Shown here piece by piece: positions 35,473-44,708 of a stretch of DNA of 64,000 nucleotides (the first letter of the stretch is position 1; every line of letters starts with the position of its first letter). This DNA is from Lysobacter antibioticus (GTDB taxonomy: Bacteria; Pseudomonadota; Gammaproteobacteria; Xanthomonadales; Xanthomonadaceae): positions 4,182,553-4,246,552 of the forward strand of contig NZ_CP013141.1 of NCBI RefSeq assembly GCF_001442535.1. Direction: 5' to 3'. The position numbers and the translations under genes are program-made. The notes under the pieces are model-generated. The model made no database searches, had not been told where the DNA came from, and saw nothing but the letters and a program-made list of their open reading frames with translations.

Positions 35473-38400
35473 ATGAAATCATCTCTCTCTCCCGTGTCCC
35501 TGCTGCCCAAGATCGGCCAGCAGCGCGCCTGGTGGCGTGCGCCGGCCTCGCCTTCCGCCCTGGCCTGGGCGATCGCCCGCGCCGCCGCCGAACACGACGG
35601 CCCCCTGCTTGCGATCGCACGCGACAACCACGGCGCGCACCAGCTCGAATCCGATCTGCGCACCCTGCTCGGCCGCGACGGCGCCAGCGACGGCGCTATG
35701 CCGGTGCTGCCGTTCCCGGACTGGGAAACCCTGCCCTACGATCTGTTCAGCCCGCACCCGGACATCGTCTCGCAACGTCTGGCGGCCTTGCATCGCCTGC
35801 CGACGCTCAAGCGCGGCATCGTCGTGGTGCCGGTGCAGACCTTGCTGCAGCGCCTCGCGCCGCTGCGCCACGTGGTCGGCGGCAGCTTCGACGTCGCGGT
35901 CGGCCAACGCCTCGACCTGGACGCGGAAAAACGCCGGCTCGAATCGGCCGGCTACCGGCACGTGCCGCAAGTGCTGGACCCGGGCGACTTCGCCGTGCGC
36001 GGCGGCCTGCTCGACGTCTATCCGATGGGCGCCGACTCGCCGTTCCGGGTCGAGTTGCTCGACGACGAGATCGAGACCATCCGCGCCTTCGATCCCGAGT
36101 CGCAGCGCTCGCTCGACAAGATCGATGCGGTGCGGCTGTTGCCGGGCCGCGAAGTGCCGCTCGACGATGCTTCGCTCAAGCGCGCGCTCGACGCGCTGCG
36201 CGAGCGTTTCGACCTCGACACCCGGCGCAGCGCGCTCTATCAGGACTTGAAGTCGGGCATCGCGCCGTCGGGCATCGAGTACTACCTGCCGCTGTTCTTC
36301 GAGCAGACCGCGACTCTGTTCGACTACCTCGACGAACGCATGCTGCCGGTGATCGCCGACGGCGCGCTCGACGCCGCCGACGCGTTCTGGGCCCAGACCG
36401 GCGAGCGCTACGAGCAGCGCCGGCACGATCTCGAACGCCCGCTGCTGCCGCCCGACACGCTGTACCTGACCCCGGTCGGCCTGCGCGAAAAGCTCAACGA
36501 AGGCGCGCGCATCGAGTTGTGCGGCGAACAGCATCCGCAACGCGCCAAGGCGCTCGCGCTCGGCGACCAGCCGGCGCCGACCCTGCCGGTCGCGGCGCGC
36601 GACGCCGCCCCGGCCGAAGCGCTGAAGTCGTTCCTGAGCAGTTATCCCGGACGCGTGCTGATCGCCTCCGACACCGCCGGCCGCCGCGAGGCCTTGCTCG
36701 AAGTGTTGCAGGCCGCAGGCCTGAAGCCGGACGTGGTCGCCGACTGGAACGCGTTCGCGAACGGCGCCTCGCCGAGCCGCTTCGCCATCGCGGTGGCGCC
36801 GTTCGACGATGGCTTCGCCGTGGTCGAGCCGCCGCTGGCGATCCTGACCGAACGCCAGCTGTTTCCCGAACGCGCCGCGCAGCCGCGCCGGCGCAAGCGG
36901 GTCGGCCGCGAACCCGAAGCGATCATCCGCGACCTCGGCGAGTTGTCCGAAGGCGCGCCGATCGTGCACGAGGATCACGGCGTCGGCCGTTACCGCGGCC
37001 TGATCGTGCTCGAGGCCGGCGGCCAGCCGGGCGAATACCTCGAAATCGAATACGCCAAGGGCGACCGGTTGTACGTGCCGGTCGCGCAGTTGCATCTGAT
37101 CAGCCGCTATTCCGGTGCTTCAGTCGAAACCGCGCCGCTGCACTCGCTCGGCGGCGAGCAATGGACCAAGGCCAAGCGCAAGGCCGCCGAGAAAGTCCGC
37201 GACGTCGCCGCCGAACTGCTGGAAATCCAGGCCAAGCGCCAGGCCCGCGCCGGCCTCGCGCTGGATGTCGACCGCTCGATGTACGAGCCGTTCGCGGCCG
37301 GGTTCCCGTTCGAGGAAACCCCCGACCAGCACTCGGCCATCGAGGCGGTGATCCGCGACCTCAGCAGCAGCCAGCCGATGGACCGCGTGGTCTGCGGCGA
37401 CGTCGGCTTCGGCAAGACCGAAGTCGCGGTGCGCGCGGCCTTCGTCGCCGCGACCGCCGGCAAGCAGGTCGCGGTGCTGGTGCCGACCACCCTGCTCGCC
37501 GAGCAGCACTACCGCACCATGCGCGACCGCTTCGCCGACTGGCCGTTGAAGGTCGAAGTGCTGTCGCGTTTCAAGAGCACCAAGGAAATCAAGGCCGAGT
37601 TGGAAAAGGTCAGCGAGGGCAAGATCGACGTCGTGGTCGGCACCCATCGCCTGCTGCAGCCGGACGTGCGCTTCAAGGACCTCGGCGTGGTCATCGTCGA
37701 CGAAGAGCAGCGTTTCGGCGTGCGCCAGAAGGAGGCGCTGAAGGCGCTGCGCGCCAACGTGCATCTGCTGACCCTGACTGCCACGCCGATCCCGCGCACC
37801 CTCAACATGGCCATGGCCGGGCTGCGCGATCTGAGCATCATCGCGACCCCGCCGGCGCATCGCCTGGCGGTGCAGACCTTCGTCGTGCCCTGGGACGACA
37901 TGCAGCTGCGCGAGGCCTTCCAGCGCGAGCTCGCGCGCGGCGGCCAGGTGTATTTCCTGCACAACGACGTCGAGAGCATCGGCCGCATGAAGCGCCAGCT
38001 CGAAGAGCTGGTGCCGGAGGCGCGCATCGGCGTCGCCCACGGCCAGATGGCCGAACGCGAACTCGAAAGCGTGATGCTCGACTTCCACAAGCAGCGCTTC
38101 AACGTCCTGCTGTGCACGACCATCATCGAATCGGGCATCGACATCCCGAACGCCAACACCATCATCATGAACCGCGCCGACAAGTTCGGCCTGGCGCAGT
38201 TGCACCAGTTGCGCGGCCGGGTCGGCCGTTCGCACCACCGCGCCTACGCCTATCTGGTGATTCCGGACAAGCGCTCGATCACGCCCGATGCGCAAAAGCG
38301 CCTGGAAGCGATCGCCTCGATGGACGAACTCGGCGCCGGCTTCACCCTGGCCACCCACGACCTGGAAATCCGCGGCGCCGGCGAGTTGCTCGGCGAGGAC

Positions 38401-38955
38401 CAGAGCGGGCAGATGGCCGAGGTCGGCTTCAGCCTGTACACCGAGCTGCTAGAACGCGCGGTGCGCTCGATCCGCCAGGGCAAGCTGCCCGACGTCGACT
38501 CGACCGACGCGCGCGGCGCCGAAGTCGAGCTGCACATCCCCGCGCTGATCCCGGACGACTACCTGCCCGACGTGCACACCCGCCTGACCCTGTACAAGCG
38601 CGTCAGCGGCGCGCGCGGCGACGAGGAACTGCGCGAGTTGCAGGTCGAGATGATCGACCGCTTCGGCCTGCTGCCGGATGCGGCCAAGCATCTGTTCGCG
38701 GTCGCCGAACTCAAGCTGATCGCCACCGAGCTCGGCATCCGCAAACTCGACCTCGGCGAAAAGGGCGGCCGGGTGCAGTTCGTCGAGCGCCCGAACGTCG
38801 ACCCGATGTCGATCATCAAGCTGATCCAGGGCCAGCCGAAGCTGTACCAGATGGACGGCCCCGACAAACTCAAACTCAAGCTGGACCTGCCGGACGCGCC
38901 GGCGCGCCTGGCGGCGGCGAAGGGCTTGCTGATGCTGCTCGACAAGAAGCACTGA
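35473..38955 (+). CDS. mfd: Transcription-repair coupling factor Mfd
   Basis: 1160 aa SF2 translocase that displaces stalled RNA polymerase and recruits UvrA. Visible parts: the UvrB-like N-terminal module with FPDWETLPYDLFSPHPDIVS; the RNA-polymerase-interacting domain with VHEDHGVGRYRGLIVLEAGG; the helicase motifs VVCGDVGFGKTEVAVRAAF (Walker A), VIVDEEQRFGV (Walker B, DEEQ), LTLTATPIPRTLNMAM (motif III), IIESGIDIPNANTII and QLHQLRGRVGRSHHRAYAYL (motif VI); and the C-terminal TRCF domain (LHIPALIPDDYLPDV). Length matches E. coli Mfd (1148). It is monocistronic. Confidence 0.98.
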   Translation: MKSSLSPVSLLPKIGQQRAWWRAPASPSALAWAIARAAAEHDGPLLAIARDNHGAHQLESDLRTLLGRDGASDGAMPVLPFPDWETLPYDLFSPHPDIVSQRLAALHRLPTLKRGIVVVPVQTLLQRLAPLRHVVGGSFDVAVGQRLDLDAEKRRLESAGYRHVPQVLDPGDFAVRGGLLDVYPMGADSPFRVELLDDEIETIRAFDPESQRSLDKIDAVRLLPGREVPLDDASLKRALDALRERFDLDTRRSALYQDLKSGIAPSGIEYYLPLFFEQTATLFDYLDERMLPVIADGALDAADAFWAQTGERYEQRRHDLERPLLPPDTLYLTPVGLREKLNEGARIELCGEQHPQRAKALALGDQPAPTLPVAARDAAPAEALKSFLSSYPGRVLIASDTAGRREALLEVLQAAGLKPDVVADWNAFANGASPSRFAIAVAPFDDGFAVVEPPLAILTERQLFPERAAQPRRRKRVGREPEAIIRDLGELSEGAPIVHEDHGVGRYRGLIVLEAGGQPGEYLEIEYAKGDRLYVPVAQLHLISRYSGASVETAPLHSLGGEQWTKAKRKAAEKVRDVAAELLEIQAKRQARAGLALDVDRSMYEPFAAGFPFEETPDQHSAIEAVIRDLSSSQPMDRVVCGDVGFGKTEVAVRAAFVAATAGKQVAVLVPTTLLAEQHYRTMRDRFADWPLKVEVLSRFKSTKEIKAELEKVSEGKIDVVVGTHRLLQPDVRFKDLGVVIVDEEQRFGVRQKEALKALRANVHLLTLTATPIPRTLNMAMAGLRDLSIIATPPAHRLAVQTFVVPWDDMQLREAFQRELARGGQVYFLHNDVESIGRMKRQLEELVPEARIGVAHGQMAERELESVMLDFHKQRFNVLLCTTIIESGIDIPNANTIIMNRADKFGLAQLHQLRGRVGRSHHRAYAYLVIPDKRSITPDAQKRLEAIASMDELGAGFTLATHDLEIRGAGELLGEDQSGQMAEVGFSLYTELLERAVRSIRQGKLPDVDSTDARGAEVELHIPALIPDDYLPDVHTRLTLYKRVSGARGDEELRELQVEMIDRFGLLPDAAKHLFAVAELKLIATELGIRKLDLGEKGGRVQFVERPNVDPMSIIKLIQGQPKLYQMDGPDKLKLKLDLPDAPARLAAAKGLLMLLDKKH

Positions 38956-38975
38956 GCGGGCGTTGCCTGGAAGAT

Positions 38976-39001
38976 GGCTCTCCGCCGTTTTTGGGAGAGC
39001 C
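38976..39001 (+). terminator. Hairpin after mfd
   Basis: Eight-bp stem GGCTCTCC/GGAGAGCC with a ten-base loop containing a T run, 20 bases beyond the stop. A moderate terminator candidate without a downstream U tract. Confidence 0.45.
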
Positions 39002-39138
39002 GCAAGCTTTGGCCTTAGCTCTTCCAAGCAAACGTAGCGAGAACATTTCCAGCGCCCAATCCACGCCAGTACAAAAGACACTCCCGCGATACCCGCGCAC
39101 CTCTTAGGCTGCGCCTATCGCCCCGGCCCGAGCGTCTC

Positions 39139-39627
39139 ATGTCTCGTCTAACCTACTGGCTCGCCCCGCTCCTGCTCGTCCTCGCCACCCCAGCCGCTGC
39201 GGCACCGCCGCTGAAGACGCAACTGACCCAGCGCAGCGTGCTCAACCTCGCCGCAGCCAAGCGGATCGCCGCCGCGGCCGAGGACAAGGCGCGCGCCGAC
39301 GGCCTTAACGTCGCCATCGCGATCGTCGACGAGGCCGGCCGCCTGCTGCATTTCCAGCGCATGGACGGCAGCCCGAACTCCAGCGTCGAGGTCGCCATCG
39401 GCAAGGCCGTGCATGCGGCCAACTATCGCCGCGACACCGCGTTCCATCAGAAACTGCTCGGCGACGGCAACCTGGTCGTGCTCGGTCTGCCCGGCATCAC
39501 TCCGATCGAAGGCGGCGTACGCTTGCTGCTCGGCGATCAGGTCATCGGCGGCATCGGCGTGTCCGGCGCGCAAGCGGCGCAGGACGGCGTGGTCGCCCAG
39601 GCCGGCGCCGACCTGCTCCACGATTGA
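39139..39627 (+). CDS. Exported GlcG/HbpS-family (DUF336) protein
   Basis: 162 aa. A signal peptide (WLAPLLLVLATPAAAA) precedes a GlcG/HbpS domain with LNLAAAKRIAAAAEDKARAD, NVAIAIVDEAGRLLHFQRMD, SSVEVAIGKAVHAANYRRDT and IEGGVRLLLGDQVIGGIGVS. HbpS in Streptomyces is an extracellular heme-binding protein that senses redox stress; GlcG homologues occur in many operons without a proven role. The gene is followed after 19 bases by a phosphatase lipoprotein gene and may be co-transcribed with it. Confidence 0.85.
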   Translation: MSRLTYWLAPLLLVLATPAAAAPPLKTQLTQRSVLNLAAAKRIAAAAEDKARADGLNVAIAIVDEAGRLLHFQRMDGSPNSSVEVAIGKAVHAANYRRDTAFHQKLLGDGNLVVLGLPGITPIEGGVRLLLGDQVIGGIGVSGAQAAQDGVVAQAGADLLHD

Positions 39628-39646
39628 ATCCCAGCGAGGACACGCC

Positions 39647-40165
39647 ATGCGTTCGATCACCTGCACCGCCGCCCTCGCCCTGAGCCTTGCGCTTGGCGGC
39701 TGCGCCACCCGTCCGGCCGAACCGGAAACGCTGCTCACCTACGTGATCGTGCGCCATGCCGAAAAGAGCGCGGACGACCCGCGCGACCCCTCGCTCAGCG
39801 AAGCCGGACAGGCGCGCGCCGAACGTCTCGCCACCTCGCTGGCCAAGGCACCGATGCGCGCGGTCTATGCCACCGAGTACCGCCGCACCCAGCAGACCGG
39901 CGAGCCGACCGCGCGCGCGCACGGGCTCACGATGACCCGCTACGACGCCAAGCAGGCCGCGGCCGAGTTCGCCTCGGCCCTGCGCCGCGATCATCGCGAC
40001 GGCACGGTCCTGGTAGTCGGCCACAGCAATACCGCACCCGCGATCGCCGCCGCCTTGTGCGCCTGCGAAGTCGCGCCGATGCCCGAAACCGAATTCGACC
40101 GCCGCATGGTCGTGCGTATCGACGCACAAGGACGAACGAGCTTCGAGCAAACCCAGGATCGGTGA
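39647..40165 (+). CDS. Histidine phosphatase family lipoprotein
   Basis: 172 aa. MRSITCTAALALSLALGGC is a lipoprotein signal peptide with lipobox LGGC. The mature part is a histidine phosphatase (phosphoglycerate mutase-like) domain: catalytic His in VIVRHAEKSADD, Arg in ATEYRRTQQTGEPTA, and the second His in VLVVGHSNTAPAIAA. A periplasmic, membrane-tethered phosphatase is implied; substrate unknown. AGCGAGGA precedes the ATG. Distance from the GlcG/HbpS-like gene is 19 bases. Confidence 0.87.
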   Translation: MRSITCTAALALSLALGGCATRPAEPETLLTYVIVRHAEKSADDPRDPSLSEAGQARAERLATSLAKAPMRAVYATEYRRTQQTGEPTARAHGLTMTRYDAKQAAAEFASALRRDHRDGTVLVVGHSNTAPAIAAALCACEVAPMPETEFDRRMVVRIDAQGRTSFEQTQDR

Positions 40166-40254
40166 CGCCGCTCGCTTGGGCGCCCGCCCGCGGCGGCCTA
40201 GACTGCATCGACCGCGGTTCCGCCGGACCGCCCTGTGATTCGACGGAGTCGCCG

Positions 40255-40662
40255 ATGCGTCCCTTGCTCCCTGCCGCCCCGCTTGCCGCCGCGCTGTTGA
40301 GCGGCGCGCTCGCCCTGACCGCCTGCGCCCATGCCGGCCAGAACGCCGGCTCATCGAAGACCGCAACGCCTGGCCAGGCCTTCAGCCTGGCGCGAGGCGA
40401 GTCGGCCAGCCTGCCCGACCGTTCGCAGCTGCGCTTCGTCGCGATCAGCGCCGACTCGCGTTGCCCGCCGAAGGTGCAATGCGTCTGGGCCGGCGATGCC
40501 GTGCTGGAGTTCGAGTGGACCGGCGCCGACGGGGCGAAGTCGGCGCTGAGCTTCAACACCGTCAGCGATGCGGGTAAAAACGCCGGTGGCTGGCGCATCG
40601 AAGTACAAGGCCTGGATTTCGCCGAGCCGCCGAATGCGACGCTCAAGGTCGACGCCGAATAA
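40255..40662 (+). CDS. Hypothetical lipoprotein with CPxxVQCVWAG motif
   Basis: 135 aa. MRPLLPAAPLAAALLSGALA then LTAC is a lipoprotein signal with lipobox. The mature domain is a small beta-rich protein with DSRCPPKVQCVWAGDAVLEF, a motif seen in a widespread family of exported bacterial proteins of unknown function; the two cysteines probably form a disulfide. It lies 89 bases after the phosphatase lipoprotein and could belong to the same transcript. Confidence 0.78.
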   Translation: MRPLLPAAPLAAALLSGALALTACAHAGQNAGSSKTATPGQAFSLARGESASLPDRSQLRFVAISADSRCPPKVQCVWAGDAVLEFEWTGADGAKSALSFNTVSDAGKNAGGWRIEVQGLDFAEPPNATLKVDAE

Positions 40663-40789
40663 CCGCGAAGCGCGCTGAGGCGAGCGCGATTCCCAGCCTC
40701 TTTCGTGCAACACCGAGTTTCAGCACCGTGCGTCTGATTGCATAAAAGACATGCGAACCTGCCGGCTTAGACCTGCAGGAGTCCGTGCC

Positions 40790-41650
40790 ATGACCAAGAT
40801 CGTTGCCCCGCGCGTACACGACCTGGGCGGGTTCGAAGTCCGCCGCGCCGTGCCGAGCATCCAGGCGCGGTCGGTCGGCCCCTTCGTGTTCGTCGATCAC
40901 ATCGGCCCGGCCGTGTTCGAGCCCGGCCAAGGCATCGACGTGCGCCCCCATCCGCATATCGGCCTGGCCACGGTGACCTTCCTGTGGGCCGGTTCGATCG
41001 GCCACCGCGACACCCTCGGCAGCATCCAGGACATCAACCCCGGCGACGTCAACTGGATGACCGCCGGCCGCGGCATCGCCCACTCCGAACGCACCCCGCA
41101 GGCGCCGCGCGCCAGTGGCCACCCGCTGCACGGCATGCAGACCTGGGTCGCGCTGCCGCGCTCGTTCGAGGAGACCGCACCGGCTTTCCATCACCATCCG
41201 GCCGCGACCCTGCCGCAGCAGCGCCGCGACGGCGCCTGGCTGCGCATCGTCGCCGGGCGCGGCTTCGGCGAGGAGTCGCCGGTGCGGGTGTTCGCCGACA
41301 CCCTCTACGTCGCCATCGACCTAGACCCCGGCGCCGAGCTCGACATCGAGGACAGCCACGCCGAGCGCGCGCTGTACCTGCTCGAAGGCGAGGCCCAGCT
41401 CGACGGCGCCGACCTGCCGGCGCGGCACCTGGTCGTGCTCGACCCGGGCAGCCGCCCGCGCCTGCGCGCCAAGACCCCGCTCAAGGCCATGTTGCTGGGC
41501 GGCGAACCGCTGGATGGGCCGCGCCACCTGTGGTGGAATTTCGTCTCAAGTTCGCGTGAGCGGATCGAGCAAGCCAAGCTGGACTGGGCCGAGGGACGAT
41601 TCGGCGAGATCCCCGGCGAGCACGAATTTATTCCTCTACCTGAACGATGA
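40790..41650 (+). CDS. Pirin family protein
   Basis: 286 aa bicupin. MTKIVAPRVHDLGGFEVRRA is a common pirin start with AGGAG eight bases upstream. The N-terminal cupin has the metal ligands in DVRPHPHIGLATVTFLWAG, followed by DVNWMTAGRGIAHSERTP, the pirin signature. The C-terminal cupin is present. Pirins bind Fe and some act as quercetinases or redox cofactors; no specific role follows from the context. A second pirin, only distantly similar, is encoded 2 kb away on the opposite strand. Confidence 0.9.
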   Translation: MTKIVAPRVHDLGGFEVRRAVPSIQARSVGPFVFVDHIGPAVFEPGQGIDVRPHPHIGLATVTFLWAGSIGHRDTLGSIQDINPGDVNWMTAGRGIAHSERTPQAPRASGHPLHGMQTWVALPRSFEETAPAFHHHPAATLPQQRRDGAWLRIVAGRGFGEESPVRVFADTLYVAIDLDPGAELDIEDSHAERALYLLEGEAQLDGADLPARHLVVLDPGSRPRLRAKTPLKAMLLGGEPLDGPRHLWWNFVSSSRERIEQAKLDWAEGRFGEIPGEHEFIPLPER

Positions 41651-41658
41651 CGTAACGT

Positions 41659-41687
41659 TTGTCAACGCCTCCGAAGTGGACTATGGT
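41659..41687 (+). promoter_or_regulatory. Sigma-70-like promoter before the 41746 gene
   Basis: TTGTCA (41659-41664) and TATGGT (41682-41687) are separated by 17 bases, close to the -35/-10 consensus and rare at this GC content. The start codon follows 59 bases later. Confidence 0.55.
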
Positions 41688-41745
41688 CACAGGGCTGAAA
41701 GGCTCCAGCACCGTTTTGACCTAATCGGGTTCCAGGGGGACGATC

Positions 41746-42213
41746 GTGAAGTCAAGGGTAAAGAGCCAGCACGCATTGCCGTGGCTGGCGTTGGTGTTCG
41801 TCGTGTGTGCGTCTGCGCAAGAACCCGCCGCTCCAGGCGCCTGTCCGTTTCTACCGGCCGATTCGGGCCTGCACTGGGAACACCGTGCCGGCGCCGATTC
41901 CGACTTTTGTCGCGCACTGCGTGCCGACCAGTCGGAAGCCTTCGGCCTCTACATAGCCTCCAAGTCGCCGTTCGAGCCCAAGCGCAGCGATCGCGCCGAA
42001 GCCAGCACGATCGACGGCAAGGCCATGCATTGGTACCGCGGCGAACTCGCCGGCAAGCCCAACATCCAAGTGCGCGAGACCTTGCTCGATATCGGCAACG
42101 GCAAGCATGCGCATATCTGGATGCAGGCGACGTCGCCCGAGCAACTGCGGGAGGTCATCGGCCAGACCGAGGGTCTGCGATTTCCCTCGACGCGACTGAG
42201 CAGCACTAAGTAG
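41746..42213 (+). CDS. Hypothetical exported protein
   Basis: 155 aa, starting at a GTG with AGGGGGA seven bases upstream. MKSRVKSQHALPWLALVFVV then CASA is a signal peptide. The mature protein has two cysteines (GACPFLP and SDFCRAL) likely to form a disulfide, and no motif I recognise. Its own promoter is visible upstream. It is followed by aqpZ after 217 bases. Confidence 0.7.
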   Translation: MKSRVKSQHALPWLALVFVVCASAQEPAAPGACPFLPADSGLHWEHRAGADSDFCRALRADQSEAFGLYIASKSPFEPKRSDRAEASTIDGKAMHWYRGELAGKPNIQVRETLLDIGNGKHAHIWMQATSPEQLREVIGQTEGLRFPSTRLSSTK

Positions 42214-42430
42214 GAACACGTCGCGGGGTCTGTCTACGAACCGATTTGACTGCGGTCGCGGTTTGCTGGCCCCGCGACTGTTTTGTGATGGGTTGCGCAT
42301 TTTTGAGTTGTCAGCCAGCATGAGAATCGGCCTGGCTGAATGGGGTCGTGGCGTATCGTTCCCTGGCTGAACAGGGCGTTCGTCCGACCCTGGGCCGCGT
42401 GCAAGCCCATAACTCAAAAGGAAGACGATC

Positions 42431-43141
42431 ATGATCAAGCGACTCGGTGCGGAGTTCATCGGTACGTTCTGGCTGGTGCTCGGCGGTTGCGGCAGCGCCG
42501 TGCTCGCAGCGAATTTCGGCGGCGACGGCAATCCGCTCGGCATCGGCCTGCTCGGCGTCTCGCTGGCGTTCGGCCTGACCGTGCTGACCGGCGCCTACGC
42601 CCTCGGCCATATTTCCGGTGGCCACTTCAATCCGGCGGTGAGCTTCGGCCTGTGGGCCGGCGGCCGTTTCGCGGCCAAGGACCTGATCCCCTACATCGTC
42701 GCGCAGGTGCTCGGCGGCCTGCTCGCCGGCTTCATCCTGTGGCAGATCGCCAGCGGCAGCCCCAACTTCGTCCACGACCCGAACGCGGCCGGCACCTTCG
42801 CCAGCAACGGCTTCGACCTGATGTCGCCGGGCGGATATTCGATGCACGCCGCCCTGCTGACCGAAGTGATCATGACGGCGATGTTCCTGATCATCATCCT
42901 CGGCGCCACCCACAAGAACGCACCGGCCGGCTTCGCGCCGATCGCGATCGGCCTGGGCCTGACCCTGATCCACCTGATCAGCATCCCGGTCACCAACACC
43001 TCGGTGAACCCGGCGCGTTCGACCGGCGTGGCCTTGTTCGCCGGCAGCGCCGCGATCAGCCAGCTGTGGCTGTTCTGGGTCGCGCCGATCGTCGGCGGCT
43101 TGCTCGGCGGCGCGGTGTATCGCTGGCTCGGCAAGGACTGA
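42431..43141 (+). CDS. aqpZ: Aquaporin Z
   Basis: 236 aa six-helix channel for water. Both NPA half-helix motifs are present, [19 protein letters not shown] and [13 protein letters not shown], and the narrow selectivity filter residues typical of orthodox aquaporins are consistent with [17 protein letters not shown] and [26 protein letters not shown] is the standard AqpZ start; AAAGGAAG lies upstream. A strong intrinsic terminator follows. Confidence 0.95.
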   Translation: MIKRLGAEFIGTFWLVLGGCGSAVLAANFGGDGNPLGIGLLGVSLAFGLTVLTGAYALGHISGGHFNPAVSFGLWAGGRFAAKDLIPYIVAQVLGGLLAGFILWQIASGSPNFVHDPNAAGTFASNGFDLMSPGGYSMHAALLTEVIMTAMFLIIILGATHKNAPAGFAPIAIGLGLTLIHLISIPVTNTSVNPARSTGVALFAGSAAISQLWLFWVAPIVGGLLGGAVYRWLGKD

Positions 43142-43164
43142 GTCGCCCGCTCATGCTGTAACAA

Positions 43165-43194
43165 AAAGCCGCGTCGAAAGACGCGGCTTTTTTT
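43165..43194 (+). terminator. Intrinsic terminator of aqpZ
   Basis: Eleven-bp stem AAAGCCGCGTC/GACGCGGCTTT, GAAA tetraloop, followed by a seven-base T run (43188-43194). Confidence 0.93.
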
Positions 43195-43218
43195 CGACGC
43201 AATCGCTCGTGGCTACGG

Positions 43219-43479
43219 TCAGCGTGCGACTTTCTGATTCACCGCCTGCTCGGCGACGTCGATCGCGAGCTGCTGCAGTTGCGCGGCCAGGCGGGTATTG
43301 CCGACACCGTCGGCGGCTTCGAGCATCTGATACACCGCCTGCAACTGCTTGATGCCGCGCGGCGGCACCTTCTTGAGTTTGCCGCCGACGATGACGAAGC
43401 CGCCTGCGCCGGCGGCGACGCCGGCCGATACGAAGGTGGCGACGATGGTGAACTGCTTGGGATCGATTCTGGTGGCCAT
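43219..43479 (-). CDS. Small hypothetical protein with one hydrophobic segment
   Basis: 86 aa. MATRIDPKQFTIVATFVSAG continues into VAAGAGGFVIVGGKLKK, a hydrophobic Ala/Gly-rich segment, and a helical C-terminus (KQLQAVYQMLEAADGVGNTR and AAQLQQLAIDVAEQAVNQK). AAGGAGCTC precedes the ATG on the minus strand. It lies between the aqpZ terminator and the second pirin. I do not recognise a family. Confidence 0.6.
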   Translation of the reverse strand: MATRIDPKQFTIVATFVSAGVAAGAGGFVIVGGKLKKVPPRGIKQLQAVYQMLEAADGVGNTRLAAQLQQLAIDVAEQAVNQKVAR

Positions 43480-43733
43480 GACTGAGCTCCTTGTCCGACG
43501 CGCGCCGCGGCTTTGGGCGGCGACGCGCGTGTCTTCGCCCGTCGCCGCGGGCTTGCAGCGATGATGCGTTGCGTTGACAGATAACGCGTACGCCGCCGCG
43601 CTGCGGCCAGTTCAATCCTGATACATCGCGCCGTTGCGGCGTATTTCGCCGGCGCCGACGCCTGTCCGGCCGCGCGAAGCGAAAGGTCGCGCTCGCGCGC
43701 GGCCCTTCGATCCGCTGCGACGATGCGCCGCCG

Positions 43734-44594
43734 TCAGAACTTGCCTTCCTGGAAATCGACGAAGGCCTGCATCACTTCCTGCTTGGTGTTCATCACGAAC
43801 GGGCCGTAGCGCGCGACCGGCTCGCGCAGCGGACGCCCGGCCACCACGATCAGGCGGCTACCGCGGCCGGCATCGCGCAACTTGAGCACGCGGCCCCCGG
43901 ACAGCACCGCCAGCTCCTGCGCATCGATCCCGCGCGCATCCTCGCCGTCACCGACGGCGATGCCGCCTTCGTAGACATAAGCGAAGGCATTGTGGCCTTC
44001 GGGCAGTTCGTACTCCCACTGCGCATGGGCATCGAGGGCGATATCGAGATACACCGGATCGGTCGCGGGTTGCGCGATCGGGCCGCTGACCTCGCCGACG
44101 CGGCCGGCGATCAGCTTGACCTCGACGCCCTCCGCGGGACGCAGTTGCACGATGCGATCCGGCGCGAACTCCTGGTACTTGGGCTCGGTCATCTTCTCGC
44201 GCGCCGGCAGGTTCACCCACAGCTGGAACCCGCGCATGCGCCCGGCCTCCTGCTCCGGCATTTCCGAATGCACCAGGCCGCGGCCGGCGGTCATCCACTG
44301 CACGCTGCCGGGCACGAGCACGCCTTCGTTGCCGTGGTTGTCGCGGTGGCGCATGCGCCCGTCGAGCATGTAGGTGACGGTCTCGAAACCGCGATGAGGA
44401 TGTTCCGGAAAACCGGCGAGGTAGTCCTCGGGTCGGTCGGTGCCGAATTCGTCGAGCAGCAGGAACGGATCCAGCTCGGGCAGCTGAGGGCCGCCTATGA
44501 CCCGGGTCAGGCGGACGCCGGCGCCGTCGGAAGTCGCCTGGCCGCGCAATTTGCGGCCGACGCGGGCGTAATCGGTGTGGGTGGCGGTGGCCAT
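43734..44594 (-). CDS. Pirin family protein (YhaK/YhhW-like)
   Basis: 286 aa bicupin. The N-terminal cupin shows LPELDPFLLLDEFG, GFPEHPHRGFETVTYMLDG (metal-binding His-x-His) and SVQWMTAGRGLVHSEMPEQE, the classical pirin signature found also in E. coli YhhW quercetinase. The C-terminal domain ends GRPLREPVARYGPFVMNTKQ. It differs from the pirin at 40790-41650 in the spacing before the HPH motif. The promoter region is unusually AT-rich and contains ordered repeats. Confidence 0.92.
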   Translation of the reverse strand: MATATHTDYARVGRKLRGQATSDGAGVRLTRVIGGPQLPELDPFLLLDEFGTDRPEDYLAGFPEHPHRGFETVTYMLDGRMRHRDNHGNEGVLVPGSVQWMTAGRGLVHSEMPEQEAGRMRGFQLWVNLPAREKMTEPKYQEFAPDRIVQLRPAEGVEVKLIAGRVGEVSGPIAQPATDPVYLDIALDAHAQWEYELPEGHNAFAYVYEGGIAVGDGEDARGIDAQELAVLSGGRVLKLRDAGRGSRLIVVAGRPLREPVARYGPFVMNTKQEVMQAFVDFQEGKF

Positions 44595-44646
44595 GATGCT
44601 TCTCCAAACGGAACGCCGTATCGGCGATGGGCGTTAGGATGACACC

Positions 44647-44708
44647 GCAAACATGGAACAATACTGATTAAATTGCAAACATCAGTTACAAAATTAGAAC
44701 AATATTGA
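44647..44708. promoter_or_regulatory. AT-rich operator-like region before the second pirin gene
   Basis: Two copies of GCAAACAT (44648-44655 and 44675-44682), two copies of GAACAATAYTGA (44656-44667 and 44697-44708, 41 bases apart) and an inverted pair ACTGAT/ATCAGT (44663-44668 and 44681-44686) are interleaved in 62 bases of low-GC DNA. This looks like a binding region for a repressor or activator that senses the pirin substrate. Confidence 0.5.

Noticed and set aside
35532..39107. A 1191-codon frame overlapping mfd on the same strand
   Set aside because: It is an out-of-frame shadow, Arg/Pro/Ala-rich, of a gene whose helicase motifs are all in the other frame.
40790..44594. Composite element bounded by two pirin genes around aqpZ
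   Set aside because: The two pirins are on opposite strands but differ clearly in protein sequence, so they are not recent inverted copies; they look like separate family members.
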